A stretch of 64,000 nucleotides of DNA from Ichthyophis bannanicus. Lineage: Eukaryota; Chordata; Amphibia; Gymnophiona; Ichthyophiidae. Under the pieces are notes generated by a model. The model saw only the letters and a program-made list of their open reading frames with translations. It did not search any database and was not told the DNA's origin. The position numbers and the translations under genes were made by a program. The DNA lies in assembly GCA_033557465.1 (NCBI GenBank), contig CM066036.1:586293574-586357573 (forward strand). The letters are read 5' to 3'. Below, one piece after another: positions 10,707 to 19,972 of the stretch; the first letter of the stretch is position 1; each line of letters starts with the position of its first letter.

Positions 10707-12506
10707 TTATTTATTTATTTATTTATTTATTTATTGTTTTTTAAATACCACTTTGTCATGGTAATCAAAGCGGTTTACATATAACATTTTAACTACTGCA
10801 CAAGACAGTTTACAATAAACAATGTAGAATAGTTTACAAGAAACAACTGTGCAAATTGTGCAAATAACAACCAATCAGATTTCAAAAATATTTAACAAGA
10901 ACAGTAGAAATGAACATAAGTGATTTGAGCAGTGATTTAGAGCTGGGTGTGTCAAGAGTATGGGATTGGAGGTGCCAGATATTGTGATTATGTTTAATAC
11001 GGAGGTGGAAGAGGTCTATGGTGGTTGCTCACATTGGTAGTATTTCATATAAATAAGTGTTTTGAGTTGCTTCCTGAACTGAGTTAGATCTTTGATTTCT
11101 CTTAGTGAATTTGGGAGACTGTTCCATAGGGTAGGGGCGTAGAGGGAGAATGCCCTATTGGTTGAAGATTGGTTTAGTTTTCTTGCCCTATTAGGGGTGG
11201 ATAGCATGTTTTTAGGCTTTCTCTTTTTATTCTTGTGTGTTGTTGCATATTTATTAGTGTGTTGAGGAATGTTGGTGGAGTGTTTATCGTTTTGAAAATG
11301 ATCGTGAGAGCCTTGAATTTAATTCTCTGAATTATTGGGAGCCAATGGAGCTGAAACAGGATGGGTGTTATGTGATCTGACTTATCAGCTTTCATGATTG
11401 TGCGTGCAACTGTATTTTGGGCCATTTGGAGGGGCTTTAGGGTTTTCTTTGGAAGGCCAAGAAGTATACTGTTGCTGTAGTCATAATGGGGGGTTATAAG
11501 TGCTTGGGCTAAGGTGCGGAAATCCATGGGTGAGAGTAGAGGTCTCAGATGTTGAATCATTCTAGTTTTGTTGTAAATTGCGTGGGAAGTCATGAGGATG
11601 TGTTTGGTGAAATCCAGATTTCGATCAAGGTATATCCCAAGGTATTTTATTGCTTCTTATTTTAAGTGAGGCGTTGTTTACATGTAGCAGACTGGGAGGG
11701 TTGAAAGTTTTATTTCTAGTGATGATGAGTGCTTCTGTTTTCTTCAAATTAACTGTGAAGTTGACAGAGTTAAGCCATTCGGAGACATCGTTGAAGCAAC
11801 TGGTGATTTTTGTGAAGTTAGGATCTCTGGTGTCAAAAGTTGTGAAAAGCATTATGTCATCTGCATAAATTCCATAGTCGAAGTTATGTGATTGTATGAT
11901 ATTGCAAATGGGTTGTACGTCGTAGGTATATATTAAACAGAAGTGCAGATAATGCAGATCCCTGGGGGACACCTTGTTGTTGGGTGAAAGTTTTGGATAG
12001 GGTGTTTCCATAGTAGACTTGTTGGGTACGGCTAGACAGATAGTCTTGAAACCATTGTAAGGTTGTACCACCTATGCCCAGGTGTTTTAGGCGGCTGATT
12101 AAGGTATTGTGGTTTACAGAGTCGAATGCAGAAGATATATCCAGGAAAATAAGGATGAAGGCATTTTGGATGTTGTTGATTCCTTGTATGACCAAATCAA
12201 GGAGGGAAGTGAGTAGTGTTTTGACTCCATGATTTGCTCTAAAAGCATATTGATGAGAATCAAGTGGAGCATTACAATCAATGAAATCTTGAAGTTGTAG
12301 CTGTACTGATTTTTCAATAATTTTGGATAGGGAGAGTAGGCTAGATATTGGTCTGAACAAAGAGGGGCAGGATATTGGAGCATATAGTTTCATTTTTGGG
12401 CGGATGGATGCCTTTTTCAGTACGTTAGGTAGACGTCCTTGGGCTAGTGAGAGGTTGATGATTTTTAGGATGAATGGTGTTAGTATTGAGTTTGTGGTTT
12501 TCATCC
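10707..12506 (-). mobile_element. L2/CR1-type LINE, 3' part (split copy)
   Basis: The 3' end lies at the left: TTTA repeats at 10707-10735 followed by a sequence containing aatcaaagcggttt, the reverse complement of an AAAT-type tail. The copy runs leftward and is interrupted at 12506 by DIRS element 2. Its 5' part resumes at 18430. Confidence 0.87.
11016..12504 (-). pseudogene. LINE ORF2 reverse transcriptase, broken
   Basis: Minus-strand RT homologous to the frame at 6730-8967. The motifs LIFLDISSAFDSVNH, QQGVPQGSALSALLFNIYL and the active site YADDIMLFTTF are all visible, but in different frames (shifts near 11890-12070 and around 11600). The C-terminal part (LHWLPIIQRIKFKAL, KDLTQFRKQLKTLIY) ends at 11016. 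The 5' continuation is 18430-19087. Non-functional. Confidence 0.85.
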
Positions 12507-12618
12507 TTCTCCAGGACCAAGCAGGAAGTCAGTCCTCACATATGGGTGACGTCGGCGCCGACGGAGCCCCCGTGCGGAGCATTTCCCCAGCTTTCAAGGG
12601 TGCCATCTTGCTCAGTCT
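12507..12618 (+). repeat. DIRS element 2 left inverted terminal repeat
   Basis: It begins ttctccaggaccaagcagg. It matches the reverse complement of 18243-18429, but lacks a block of roughly 48 bp that the right repeat has between ccagctttcaagg and gtgccatcttgctc. It also lacks the outer extension. Confidence 0.88.
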
Positions 12619-12788
12619 TTCTTTTTCCACGGAGCCCAACGGACATGAGTTCATATCACCCAGGAAAAGTTGATTTTTTTCTGTGATTTTCACTGTGTCT
12701 TATCCGGTTCGACGCCGGTTCCCTTTCCTGCCTGGGCTCGGTACACCAGTATCGAGTTCAGAGTTTTGATTTTCAGTTTTTGTCCTTC

Positions 12789-15066
12789 ATGACTAGTGTT
12801 CGTGCTCTTTTTGTGTTTTCACTGGCAGCTCTGTCTTTTGACCTTGCAGGGGCCCTTTTTCCCCTGGTGGCTGCCAGTGGGTTCAAAAAGTGTGATCGGT
12901 GCAAGAAACTTATGTCTCTTACCGACACACATGACTGCTGCCTCCGTTGCCTTGGGCCCGACCATGACCCGCTGGCCTGTGGCCCATGCGGCAAGATGTC
13001 GTCGAAGGCGCTTCGGAGCCGTCAGCATCAACGTGAGCGAATTATCTCTGACTCCACGTCTGCCCGGGCCTGGACTTCGTCAGAGGCCTCGACATCTCGG
13101 GAGTCTGACCCCGAGCGCCGTCGGGATTCCTCTGAGAGGGAGTTTCCCACCCGGGAGCACAGAAGGAAGAAGAAGCTCATGAGGGCGTCGTCGGTGGAGG
13201 CTCCTGGTTCCTCGAGGGCCAGGTCGCGTAGCCCTGACCGCCACCCCGGGCTCTCAGAGTCGGAGAGGCCGTCCAAGTTACCTCGTGTGGAGCCGGAGTC
13301 CCCGAGTCATGTAAGTGCAGTTGTCCTCGTGGACTCTCCTCCGGGGGAGCTGACGTTGGGCCCGATGCCGTTGGGGCCCGAGTTCGGGGCTGCTGCGTCT
13401 CCTGAGCTTGGACTCAGGTTGACGGCCTTGGAGAGCAGCTTAGCTGCCTTCATGGAACAGCAGCGGGTGCTGATCACCGGTCTGACCGGTGCATCTGCCC
13501 CGACCACCGGGACCTCAACGTCCAAGTTGATCCCGGACACTGAGCCGATCCTCGAGTCAGTGAAGTCTCAAGTCGATCCTCGGTCAAGGTCTCCCTCGAC
13601 CTCCTGTGCAGGGCCGAGGTCGTCAACACCGATACCCTCGGCGTCGGGGCAGGTGGCACCCAGGCCCACATGGCCAGAGTCGCCCGATTCCTCTTCGGAG
13701 GAGTCGGCGTGGGAGACGGAGGACGAGGAGTTACCGGACACCTTCTGGACCCGGTGCGTCCCTTCGGACTCACCGGAGTCCAAGCCTTGGAGACGGTCCC
13801 CCACCGGAGGATACCTGGTTCTCGGACTTCGTGAGGGACATGGCCAAAGCCTTGGCCTTCCTTGCGGACACCGAGGAGGAGCCTCGAGCCGAGGAGCTCG
13901 ATGCCCTGCAGTATGACTTTCCTCCGAAGGAAGCCTTTACTGTACCGGTTCCTCCGATGCTGGAACGGCTACTCTTCCGCATGTGGGAAGCACCGGCCTC
14001 GACGCCGGTTCTTAGCAAATGGGTCGATTCCATTTATCGAGTCCGTAAGAGCCCTGGGTTCCAAAAGGCACAGCTACCACACAACTCCATGGTTGTGGAA
14101 TCGGCCATGCACCGTCTGAAGAGCCAGAAGATGCACTCCTTGGTGCCCCCCGGCCAAGAGGCCCGGAACCTGGATGCCCTCGGTAGAAAGTGCTTCTAGG
14201 GCTCTATCCTATCTTGCCGTGTCCAGACCTACCAGTTGTACATGGGCATGTACCTACGAGACCTGGCAAAGGAGACTGCCGGGTTCTCAGCTGGCCTCTC
14301 CGAGGAACCTTTGCAGAGGTTCAAGGCTTTGTCAACAGGGATTCGAGAGTGCTTGAAGTTTATCTCTCGAGCAGCCAGGTAGCCGCGGCCGGCATTGGTG
14401 CACGCCGTCAGGCCTGGCTGCAGTCATCAGACCTGGAGTCATGAGTGCAGGACAAGTTGATCGATGTCCCTTGCTGAAGTGAAAACTTTTTCGGTAAGCC
14501 CATGACTGAAAAGGCTGCAGATATCGAGACTGAGACTCTCACCAGGAAAAGGCTGTCCAGGAAGACTTCTGCTCCTTCTCAGAAAAAGAATGGCTCGGGA
14601 AAGAAGCCCTTTTTCCCGAGGAAGGGTGCTGCCTACAAATCCTACCCTCAATATCAGGCCTCTCCAGCTCCCCCACAGGGCCAGCAGGCCAAGGGGCAGG
14701 GGCATGGGCCCCATAGGCAGAAGAGGGAGGGAGTGGTTTAGTGGTTAGGACAAGGTACTTCAGGCCGGAGGGCCGGGGGTTCAAGTCCCACCTGGGGACA
14801 GCAATCTCAGGCCGGAGGGACTGGGATTTCTAGTCCTATAGGCACTCCTTGTGGTCTTGGGCATGCCACTTAACCCTCCATTGCCCATGTTCCCTGTAAG
14901 TATTAACGTATGTGTGTCATATCCCCTCGTGTTAAATGTATCCCCCAATTGACCGCTTTGACCCGGCGAAAAGCGGAATATAAATACAGCTAAATAAAAT
15001 AAATAAATAAATAAGACCCCCAAGCCGTCAGCTCCAGCTCCTGCACAGCAGGGAGCGGGGTTTTGA
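12789..15066 (+). pseudogene. DIRS element 2 gag-like ORF, shifted and SINE-interrupted
   Basis: The zinc-binding-type cluster is complete here: CDRCKK, then THDCCLRCLG, DH, and CGPC, giving C-x2-C, H-x2-C-x2-C, H and C-x2-C spacing. A Ser/Arg/Pro-rich linker follows, then a conserved block (FSDFVRDMAKALAFLA, MLERLLFRMWEAP) and a Lys-rich tail (KKPFFPRKGAAYKSYPQY). The first ATG (12789) adds a hydrophobic leader, but the sister copies start next to ASGFKK, so the ancestral start was probably near 12867. A frameshift lies near 13795, a stop at about 14197, further shifts at 14200-14450, and a SINE at 14722-15014. The terminator would be TGA at 15064. Probable role: RNA packaging. Confidence 0.8.
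14722..15014 (+). mobile_element. tRNA-derived CORE-type SINE inside DIRS element 2
   Basis: A full-length SINE. Pol III box A TGGTTTAGTGG (14734-14744) fits TRGYNNARNGG exactly. Box B GGTTCAAGTCC (14778-14788) has one mismatch. A body with cttgggcatgccacttaacc resembles the CORE/MIR central domain, and the tail carries AAAT repeats. The last ~50 bp resemble the 3' end of the LINE at 6730-9199, the presumed source of its reverse transcriptase. Other copies lie at 20890-21124, 27336-27640, 56361-56592 and 58607-58893. Confidence 0.87.
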
Positions 15067-15067
15067 C
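15061..15067 (+). other. Candidate +1 frameshift site, gag to pol (element 2)
   Basis: The bases ttttgac read TTT TGA C in the gag frame (QQGAGF then stop) and TTT GAC in the pol frame. Same position and phase as in elements 1 and 3. Confidence 0.4.
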
Positions 15068-16894
15068 TCCCACAGCATAGCCTCTTCTCCACAGCTGGCT
15101 CCACTCAGCACAGGAGGTCGGCTGACCCTGTATGCCTACAGGTGGCCAGCCATCACAGGGGATACCTGGGTACTGAGCATAGTCCAGAAGGGCTACATGC
15201 TCCACTTCCACCAGCTACCCCCCTCCTACTTTCCAGGGGAGCCTCCAAGACTCCCTCTGCACAGAAACCTCCTCCTTCAGGAGTTGGCAAGTCTTCTAAA
15301 GGAACAGGCAGTTGAACCGGTTCCTCACCACCTGAAAGGGCAAGGCTTCTACTACAGGTACTTCCTGGTACCAAAAAGTACAGGAGGCCTCCGGCCTATC
15401 CTAGACTTGCAAAACTTAAACAAGTTTCTGGAGAGGGAAAAGTTCAAGATGCTTGGGATACTGCTGCCCTATCTCCAGCAGGGAGATTGGCTATGCTCCT
15501 TAGACCTAAAGGATGCTTATACTCACATCCTCATCCATCCAGACCACAGACAATATCTCAGATTTGTGGTGGGAGGAAACCATTTCCAGTACAGAGTACT
15601 TCCCTTTGGCCTAACTTCCGCCCCCAGGGTCTTCACCAAATGCCTGGCGGTGGTGGCCGCCTATCTCAGGAATAAGGGAATTTTTGTCTTCCCATACCTG
15701 GACGACTGGCTCATCAGGGGCCAGTCTCTCCAGGAGGCCAGACAAGCCACTCTTTGCACTGTCTCTCTTCTTCAGCATCTGGGCTTTGTCATAAACTACG
15801 CAAAGTCCACTTTGCTCCCCTCACAGAACCTAGAGTTTATAGGGGCAAGATTAGATACTCTGCAGGCAAGAGCTTACTTGCCCAAGGACAGGGCCCACAG
15901 ACTGATGGACTTGGCCAACCAATTCCAAAGCAATTCTCAGGTCTCCGCCAGGCACTTCCTGCGGCTCCTGGGCCATATGGCATCCACGGTACATGTGACC
16001 CCGAATGCCCATCTGCACATGCGGGCTGCTCAGTGGTGCCTCAGAGCTCAGTGGGCGCAGGCCACAGGCGACCTCCGAGACAGAGTAAAGGTGTCCAAAC
16101 CACTTTTGGAATCCTTGCAGTGGTGGCTACATCTCCCAAACCTTCTCAGGGGGGGTGCCTTTTCAGGCCCTAGCACACACAAGGGTCCTGACTACCGATG
16201 CTTCCTTAAAGGGCTAGGGTGCACATTGCCAGGGCACGTGCACTCAAGGCCTCTGGTCTCCTCGGGAGGCCACACAGCAGATCAATCTTTTGGAGCTGTG
16301 AGCAATCCGCTTGGCTCTACAGACTTTTTCTCATGCCCTCTCTCACCAGTCTGTCTTAGTTCAGACAGACAATCAGGTAGCAATGTTCTATGCTCCTTTG
16401 CAGTCAAACAAGGCATGTTTGTCAAAGCAGTTTATCTACCTGGTCGGGAGAATGTCTTGGCAGACAAACTAAGCAGGATTCTCCAGCCTCACGAATGGCA
16501 GTTGAATCCACTGGTGGTCCAGCATATTTTTCTACGATGGGGAGTTCCATCCATTGATCTCTTTGCAAGTCCGCTGAACCGTCAGCTGCCCAGGTTTTGC
16601 ACCAGACAGCCGCATCCCCTGAGAATGGCAGCAGATGCTTTTCTGATCTCTTGGTCTACGGGCCTCCTGTATGCGTTTCCTCCCACGCCCCTGGTGGCCC
16701 GGGACAAGGCCTCGGTGATTCTGGTAGCCCCCAGATGGCCGAGGCAACCGTGGTTTCCACTTCTGCTGCAGTTGGCGGTGGAAACTCCATTCCCTCTGGG
16801 GTTGCAACCCACTCTCCTGTCTCAGGATCAGGGTTCTCTTCTGTACCCCAATCTCAGATCCCTCAATCTGATGGCCTGGCTGCTGAAAGGATAG
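15062..16894 (+). pseudogene. DIRS element 2 pol: RT intact, RNase H frame-scrambled
   Basis: The frame is open without a stop from the gag overlap to TAG at 16892; the first ATG is 15197. RT motifs are complete: GGLRPILDLQNLNKFL, WLCSLDLKDAY, YRVLPFGLTSAPRVF and active site FPYLDDWLIRG. After a run of seven G (16150-16156) the long frame departs from the homologous one: TDASLKG and LVQTDNQVAMFY appear in the next frame, which itself has stops. Homology returns at VKAVYLPGRENVLADKLSR. So although no stop interrupts the ORF, the RNase H catalytic residues are not encoded in it. The conserved C-terminal segment (SIDLFASPLNRQLPRFC) is present. It overlaps the YR start by about 160 bases. Confidence 0.87.
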
Positions 16895-17931
16895 TGCTAG
16901 CTCCCTTACTTCTACCTAGGGAAATTGAGGAGGTGGTCTTGGCCTCTAGGAGACAGTCCACCAGAAAGTCCTATGCCCTCAAGTGGCGTAGGTTCACAAT
17001 ATGGTGTGCTCAGCGCAATAAAGATCCTTTCTCCTGCCTTGTACCAGTAGTACTGCAGTATCTACTTCACCTGTCAGACCTAGGCCTTAAGTCCAACTCT
17101 GTTCGGGTCCACCTCAGTGCTCTATCAGCACACCACTCACCGGTGGAGGGACAGTCTCTGTCGGTTCACTCCTTGGTGTCCCGCTTCCTCAGAGGTCTGC
17201 TTCTGCTCAAGCCTCCGGTTCATCAACCGGCCAATGAGTGGGATTTGAATGTAGTCTTGCAGCAACTTACTCGCCCACCGTTTGAGCCGATGGCTACTTG
17301 CCATTTACGCTTCCTTTCTTGGAAGGCACTCTTCCTGGTAGCTCTTACCTCGGCCAGACGTGTGAGTGAACTATAAGTTCTGGTTTCTGATAGACCGTAC
17401 ACACAGTTCTATAGGAACAGGGTGGTCCTATGGACCCATCCGAAGTTCCTTCCAAAAGTTGTCTCCTCTTTCCACCTCAACCAGGAGGTGGTTCTTCCGA
17501 TATTCTTTCCCAGGCCGCATACCAGCCGGGCTAAAACAGTCTTGCATAGCCTGGACTGTAAGAGGACGTTGTCCTTTTACATAGAACATACGCGATGGCA
17601 TCGAAAGGCCACTGAGCTTTTTGTCTCCTTTGACCCTAATAAGCTGGGGTTACCTGTTTCCAAGCGTACATTGTCCACTTGGGTAGCAGATTGTATCGCC
17701 TGGGCGTATAGGGCAGCCGACCTCCCCTTGCAGAGTCAAGTCATGGCCCACCGTGTCAGAGCGAAAGCCGCGTCAGTAGCTCATCTCTGCTCTGTTCCAT
17801 TGGCAGACATCTGCCGGGCCGCTAGTTGGTCTTCAAGCCAAACTTTTGCAGCCCACTACTGCCTCGAGAGAGAGTCCCAAAGGGACAGTGCTTTCGGACA
17901 GGCGGTACTCCGTAATCTCTTTGAGGTTTAG
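16735..17931 (+). pseudogene. DIRS element 2 tyrosine recombinase, one nonsense codon
   Basis: About 398 residues. I chose the ATG at 16735 because MAEATVV aligns with LATTTVV and LATASVV in the sister copies, where the codon has decayed to TTG. The N-terminal core-binding part contains STRKSYALKWRRFTIWC and SNSVRVHLSALSA. The catalytic residues are all present: Arg in ALTSARRVSEL, HRVR as the HxxR box, Trp in RAASWSSS, and the nucleophile Tyr in FAAHYCLE. A single TAA (17374-17376) interrupts directly after RRVSEL; the rest is open to 17931. The frame is -1 relative to pol. Of the three copies this recombinase is the least damaged. Confidence 0.9.
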
Positions 17932-18071
17932 GAAACTCCTACCCTCCGGCCCTTGTGTTGGGCTACTGTACGGGGACGTTCTCAGAGGATATTCTTATCA
18001 CGGATGCTGAGGCTCTTCACAGGGAGCCATTTTTTCAGCTTTGGGTTCTCGGTACCCTAGAGCTGGGGAGT

Positions 18072-18168
18072 CCCATATGTGAGGACTGACTTCCTGCTTG
18101 GTCCTGGAGAAAGAGTAGTTACTCACCTGTAACAGGTGTTCTCTAGGAGCAGCAGGAATCAGTCCTCA
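18072..18168. repeat. DIRS element 2 internal complementary region
   Basis: 18072-18111 is the exact reverse complement of the first 40 bases of the element. 18112-18168 is the reverse complement of the right terminus with one difference over about 57 bases. Confidence 0.93.
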
Positions 18169-18242
18169 TGACCCTCCCTCCTCCCTTGGAGTTGCAGTCA
18201 TATCATTCATTTTGATTTTTGCTGTCTTTTAGCTATGTCATC

Positions 18243-18429
18243 AGACTGAGCAAGATGGCACCCTTGGGCGGGAAGGGGACCGTGCATGCACGCTGCATTC
18301 CCAAAGGCTTTCCTTGAAAGCTGGGGAAATGCTCCGCACGGGGGCTCCGTCGGTGCCGATGTCACCCATATGTGAGGACTGATTCCTGCTGCTCCTGGAG
18401 AACACCTGTTACAGGTGAGTAACTACTCT
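18243..18429 (-). repeat. DIRS element 2 right inverted terminal repeat
   Basis: Inverted partner of 12507-12618 with an additional ~48-bp internal block and the outer acctgttacaggtgagtaac extension. It ends at gtaactactct. Confidence 0.9.
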
Positions 18430-19087
18430 AACTGACTGGGCATGGGTCTAGAACTGAGGTGGTAGTATTCAAAGATTTGATGTAGTGTTTGATCTGCTCC
18501 TTTGTTATAGGTGAAAATGAATTCCAGGTTCCAGGTCAGTATGATGTGGGACCACTGAATGCAGAGACATATGTTGAGTTGAATTTGGATTTTTCCATGA
18601 AATGATTTGCAAGCTGTTGAATAGTTATGTTGCAGGTTGACGGATCACTTGGGGTCAGTTTTTTTGTTAAGTTTTGTATTATGTAAAACAGTTCTCTTGG
18701 CCGGTTAAGGGATTTCGAGAGGAGCTTCGAGTAGTAATCTTTTTTTTGCATCCAATATACTTTGATGATAGATTTTTAAGTTGTTCATGTAGTTCAGCAT
18801 GTTGTCTTAGGATTTGGAAGCTTTCCATTTTCTTTCAGCTTTTCTTAAGACTCTTTTTGTATGTTTTAAGGTTGGGGAATACCAGGGTTGGGAGGTTCTG
18901 AGTTTTTTTTGTTTGGTTGTTTTGATGGTTTATGTTTACTGAAGCTGCACTTAGTGTTCTGTTCCAAGTTTCGATGAGGAAGTCGATGTTGTCACTGTTA
19001 CATGAGAGATCTGGAATTATTTTATTGATGAATTCATCTTGGTCAAACTTTATAAATCGCATATGAGAAAGCGATCTGACCATCGGC
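18430..19087 (-). mobile_element. LINE 5' part of the split copy
   Basis: Continuation of the LINE at 10707-12506. The minus strand reads TKEQIKHYIKSLNTTTSVL before the junction, which matches the region just upstream of the RT in the 6730 LINE. Further upstream are KDYYSKLLSKSLNRPRELF and the post-endonuclease linker, with stops and shifts. The homology fades near 19087, the probable 5' truncation point. Confidence 0.83.
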
Positions 19088-19400
19088 TGTAACTACTTCT
19101 GTTTGCCAACAAGTTTTAAATAAGTTTGAATAAAAATTGATAGAAAACTCCATTGTTGGAGTGCAAAATTGCTTGCCCCATTGACTTTAATAAACCTAAA
19201 TAATCTGAATAATTCAGACTCTGAAGACAAATGGAATAGATAATTGAACCAAACATGAACCAAAACAAACTTTTTTTTTTCTGTGAACATTCCTACCATG
19301 TATTTATGAATAGAAACATGTGAAGAGTTATAGTCAGATTTCATCAAGATCCACTGCAGGCTTCCATAGAATTATCCTTATGGGTCTGTGTTTGTTTTTT
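19088..19400. other. No gene seen
   Basis: AT-rich spacer between two minus-strand LINE copies. It has a T-run near 19271-19280 and no recognisable motif. Confidence 0.5.
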
Positions 19401-19576
19401 AAGAACATAAGATATGCCATACTGGGTCAGACCAAGGTACATCAAGCCCAGTATCCTGTTTCCAACAGTGGCCAATCTAGATAACAAGTACCTAGCAGTT
19501 TTCCCAAAAGACACAGGTACCACAATGCTTGTATTGGGGCAAGCAGTGGATTTCCTAGGTCCCCTTTAATAATGAT
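19401..19576 (-). mobile_element. CR1 LINE 3' end, piece 1 of 3
   Basis: The reverse complement of the CR1 3' UTR. It matches 40474-40650, including the aagaacataagatatgcc end. It is collinear with 25927-26129 and 29697-30008, so these are one copy split by two later insertions. Confidence 0.88.
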
Positions 19577-19740
19577 ATCTCCAGGAACAAGAAGGAATGT
19601 AATCTTCACATATGGGTATCGTCGGTACCGACGGAGCCTGCGTGGGAACGCTCCCCAGCATCCAATTAGAAAGCTTTTGGGAGCATCCCACAGCGCCTGC
19701 GTGCTGCCTTCCCGCCTTTCCCAACTGCCTCTCTCCAGTT
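19577..19740 (+). repeat. DIRS element 3 left inverted terminal repeat
   Basis: It begins atctccaggaacaagaagg and pairs with 25737-25926. It contains the short palindrome cgtcggtaccgacg near 19620. Confidence 0.9.
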
Positions 19741-19972
19741 CTTCGTTTTCCATGGAGCCAGCAGGTCGTTGTTCCTGTCACCGCAGAAATTTTTTTCCTT
19801 ATTCCTTCTTTTTTGTGGTCGCATCTGCCTTCCCCGACGCTTTACCGGTACCGCCGGTTCTTCTTTCTTTCTTTAAAAAAAAAAAATATATATATACTTT
19901 TTTTTTTTTCTAAACTTTTCTTTTCCAGGTGCACGCGCCATTTTGGGCCTTAGGCCCAAATTTTCCTCCATT

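Larger units (their letters stand above)
12507..18429 (+). mobile_element. DIRS-type retrotransposon, element 2
   Basis: A 5.9-kb DIRS element, GC-richer than elements 1 and 3 and of a distinct subfamily, inserted into the minus-strand LINE. Removing 12507-18429 rejoins the LINE reading frame exactly (DPCPVSW followed by MKTTN), with no duplication and no loss. It has ITRs (12507-12618, 18243-18429), an ICR (18072-18168), gag, pol and YR. A SINE sits in the end of gag. The terminal and ICR copies are almost identical, which suggests a young insertion, but gag is shifted, RNase H is scrambled and YR has one stop. Confidence 0.93.

Noticed and set aside
12789..12870. Hydrophobic, signal-peptide-like start of the element 2 gag frame
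   Set aside because: Sister elements start next to ASGFKK; the hydrophobic part is probably leader sequence that happens to be open.
14734..14788. Possible tRNA gene
   Set aside because: Box A and B are present, but they are the head of a SINE with a CORE body and AAAT tail; no complete cloverleaf was seen.
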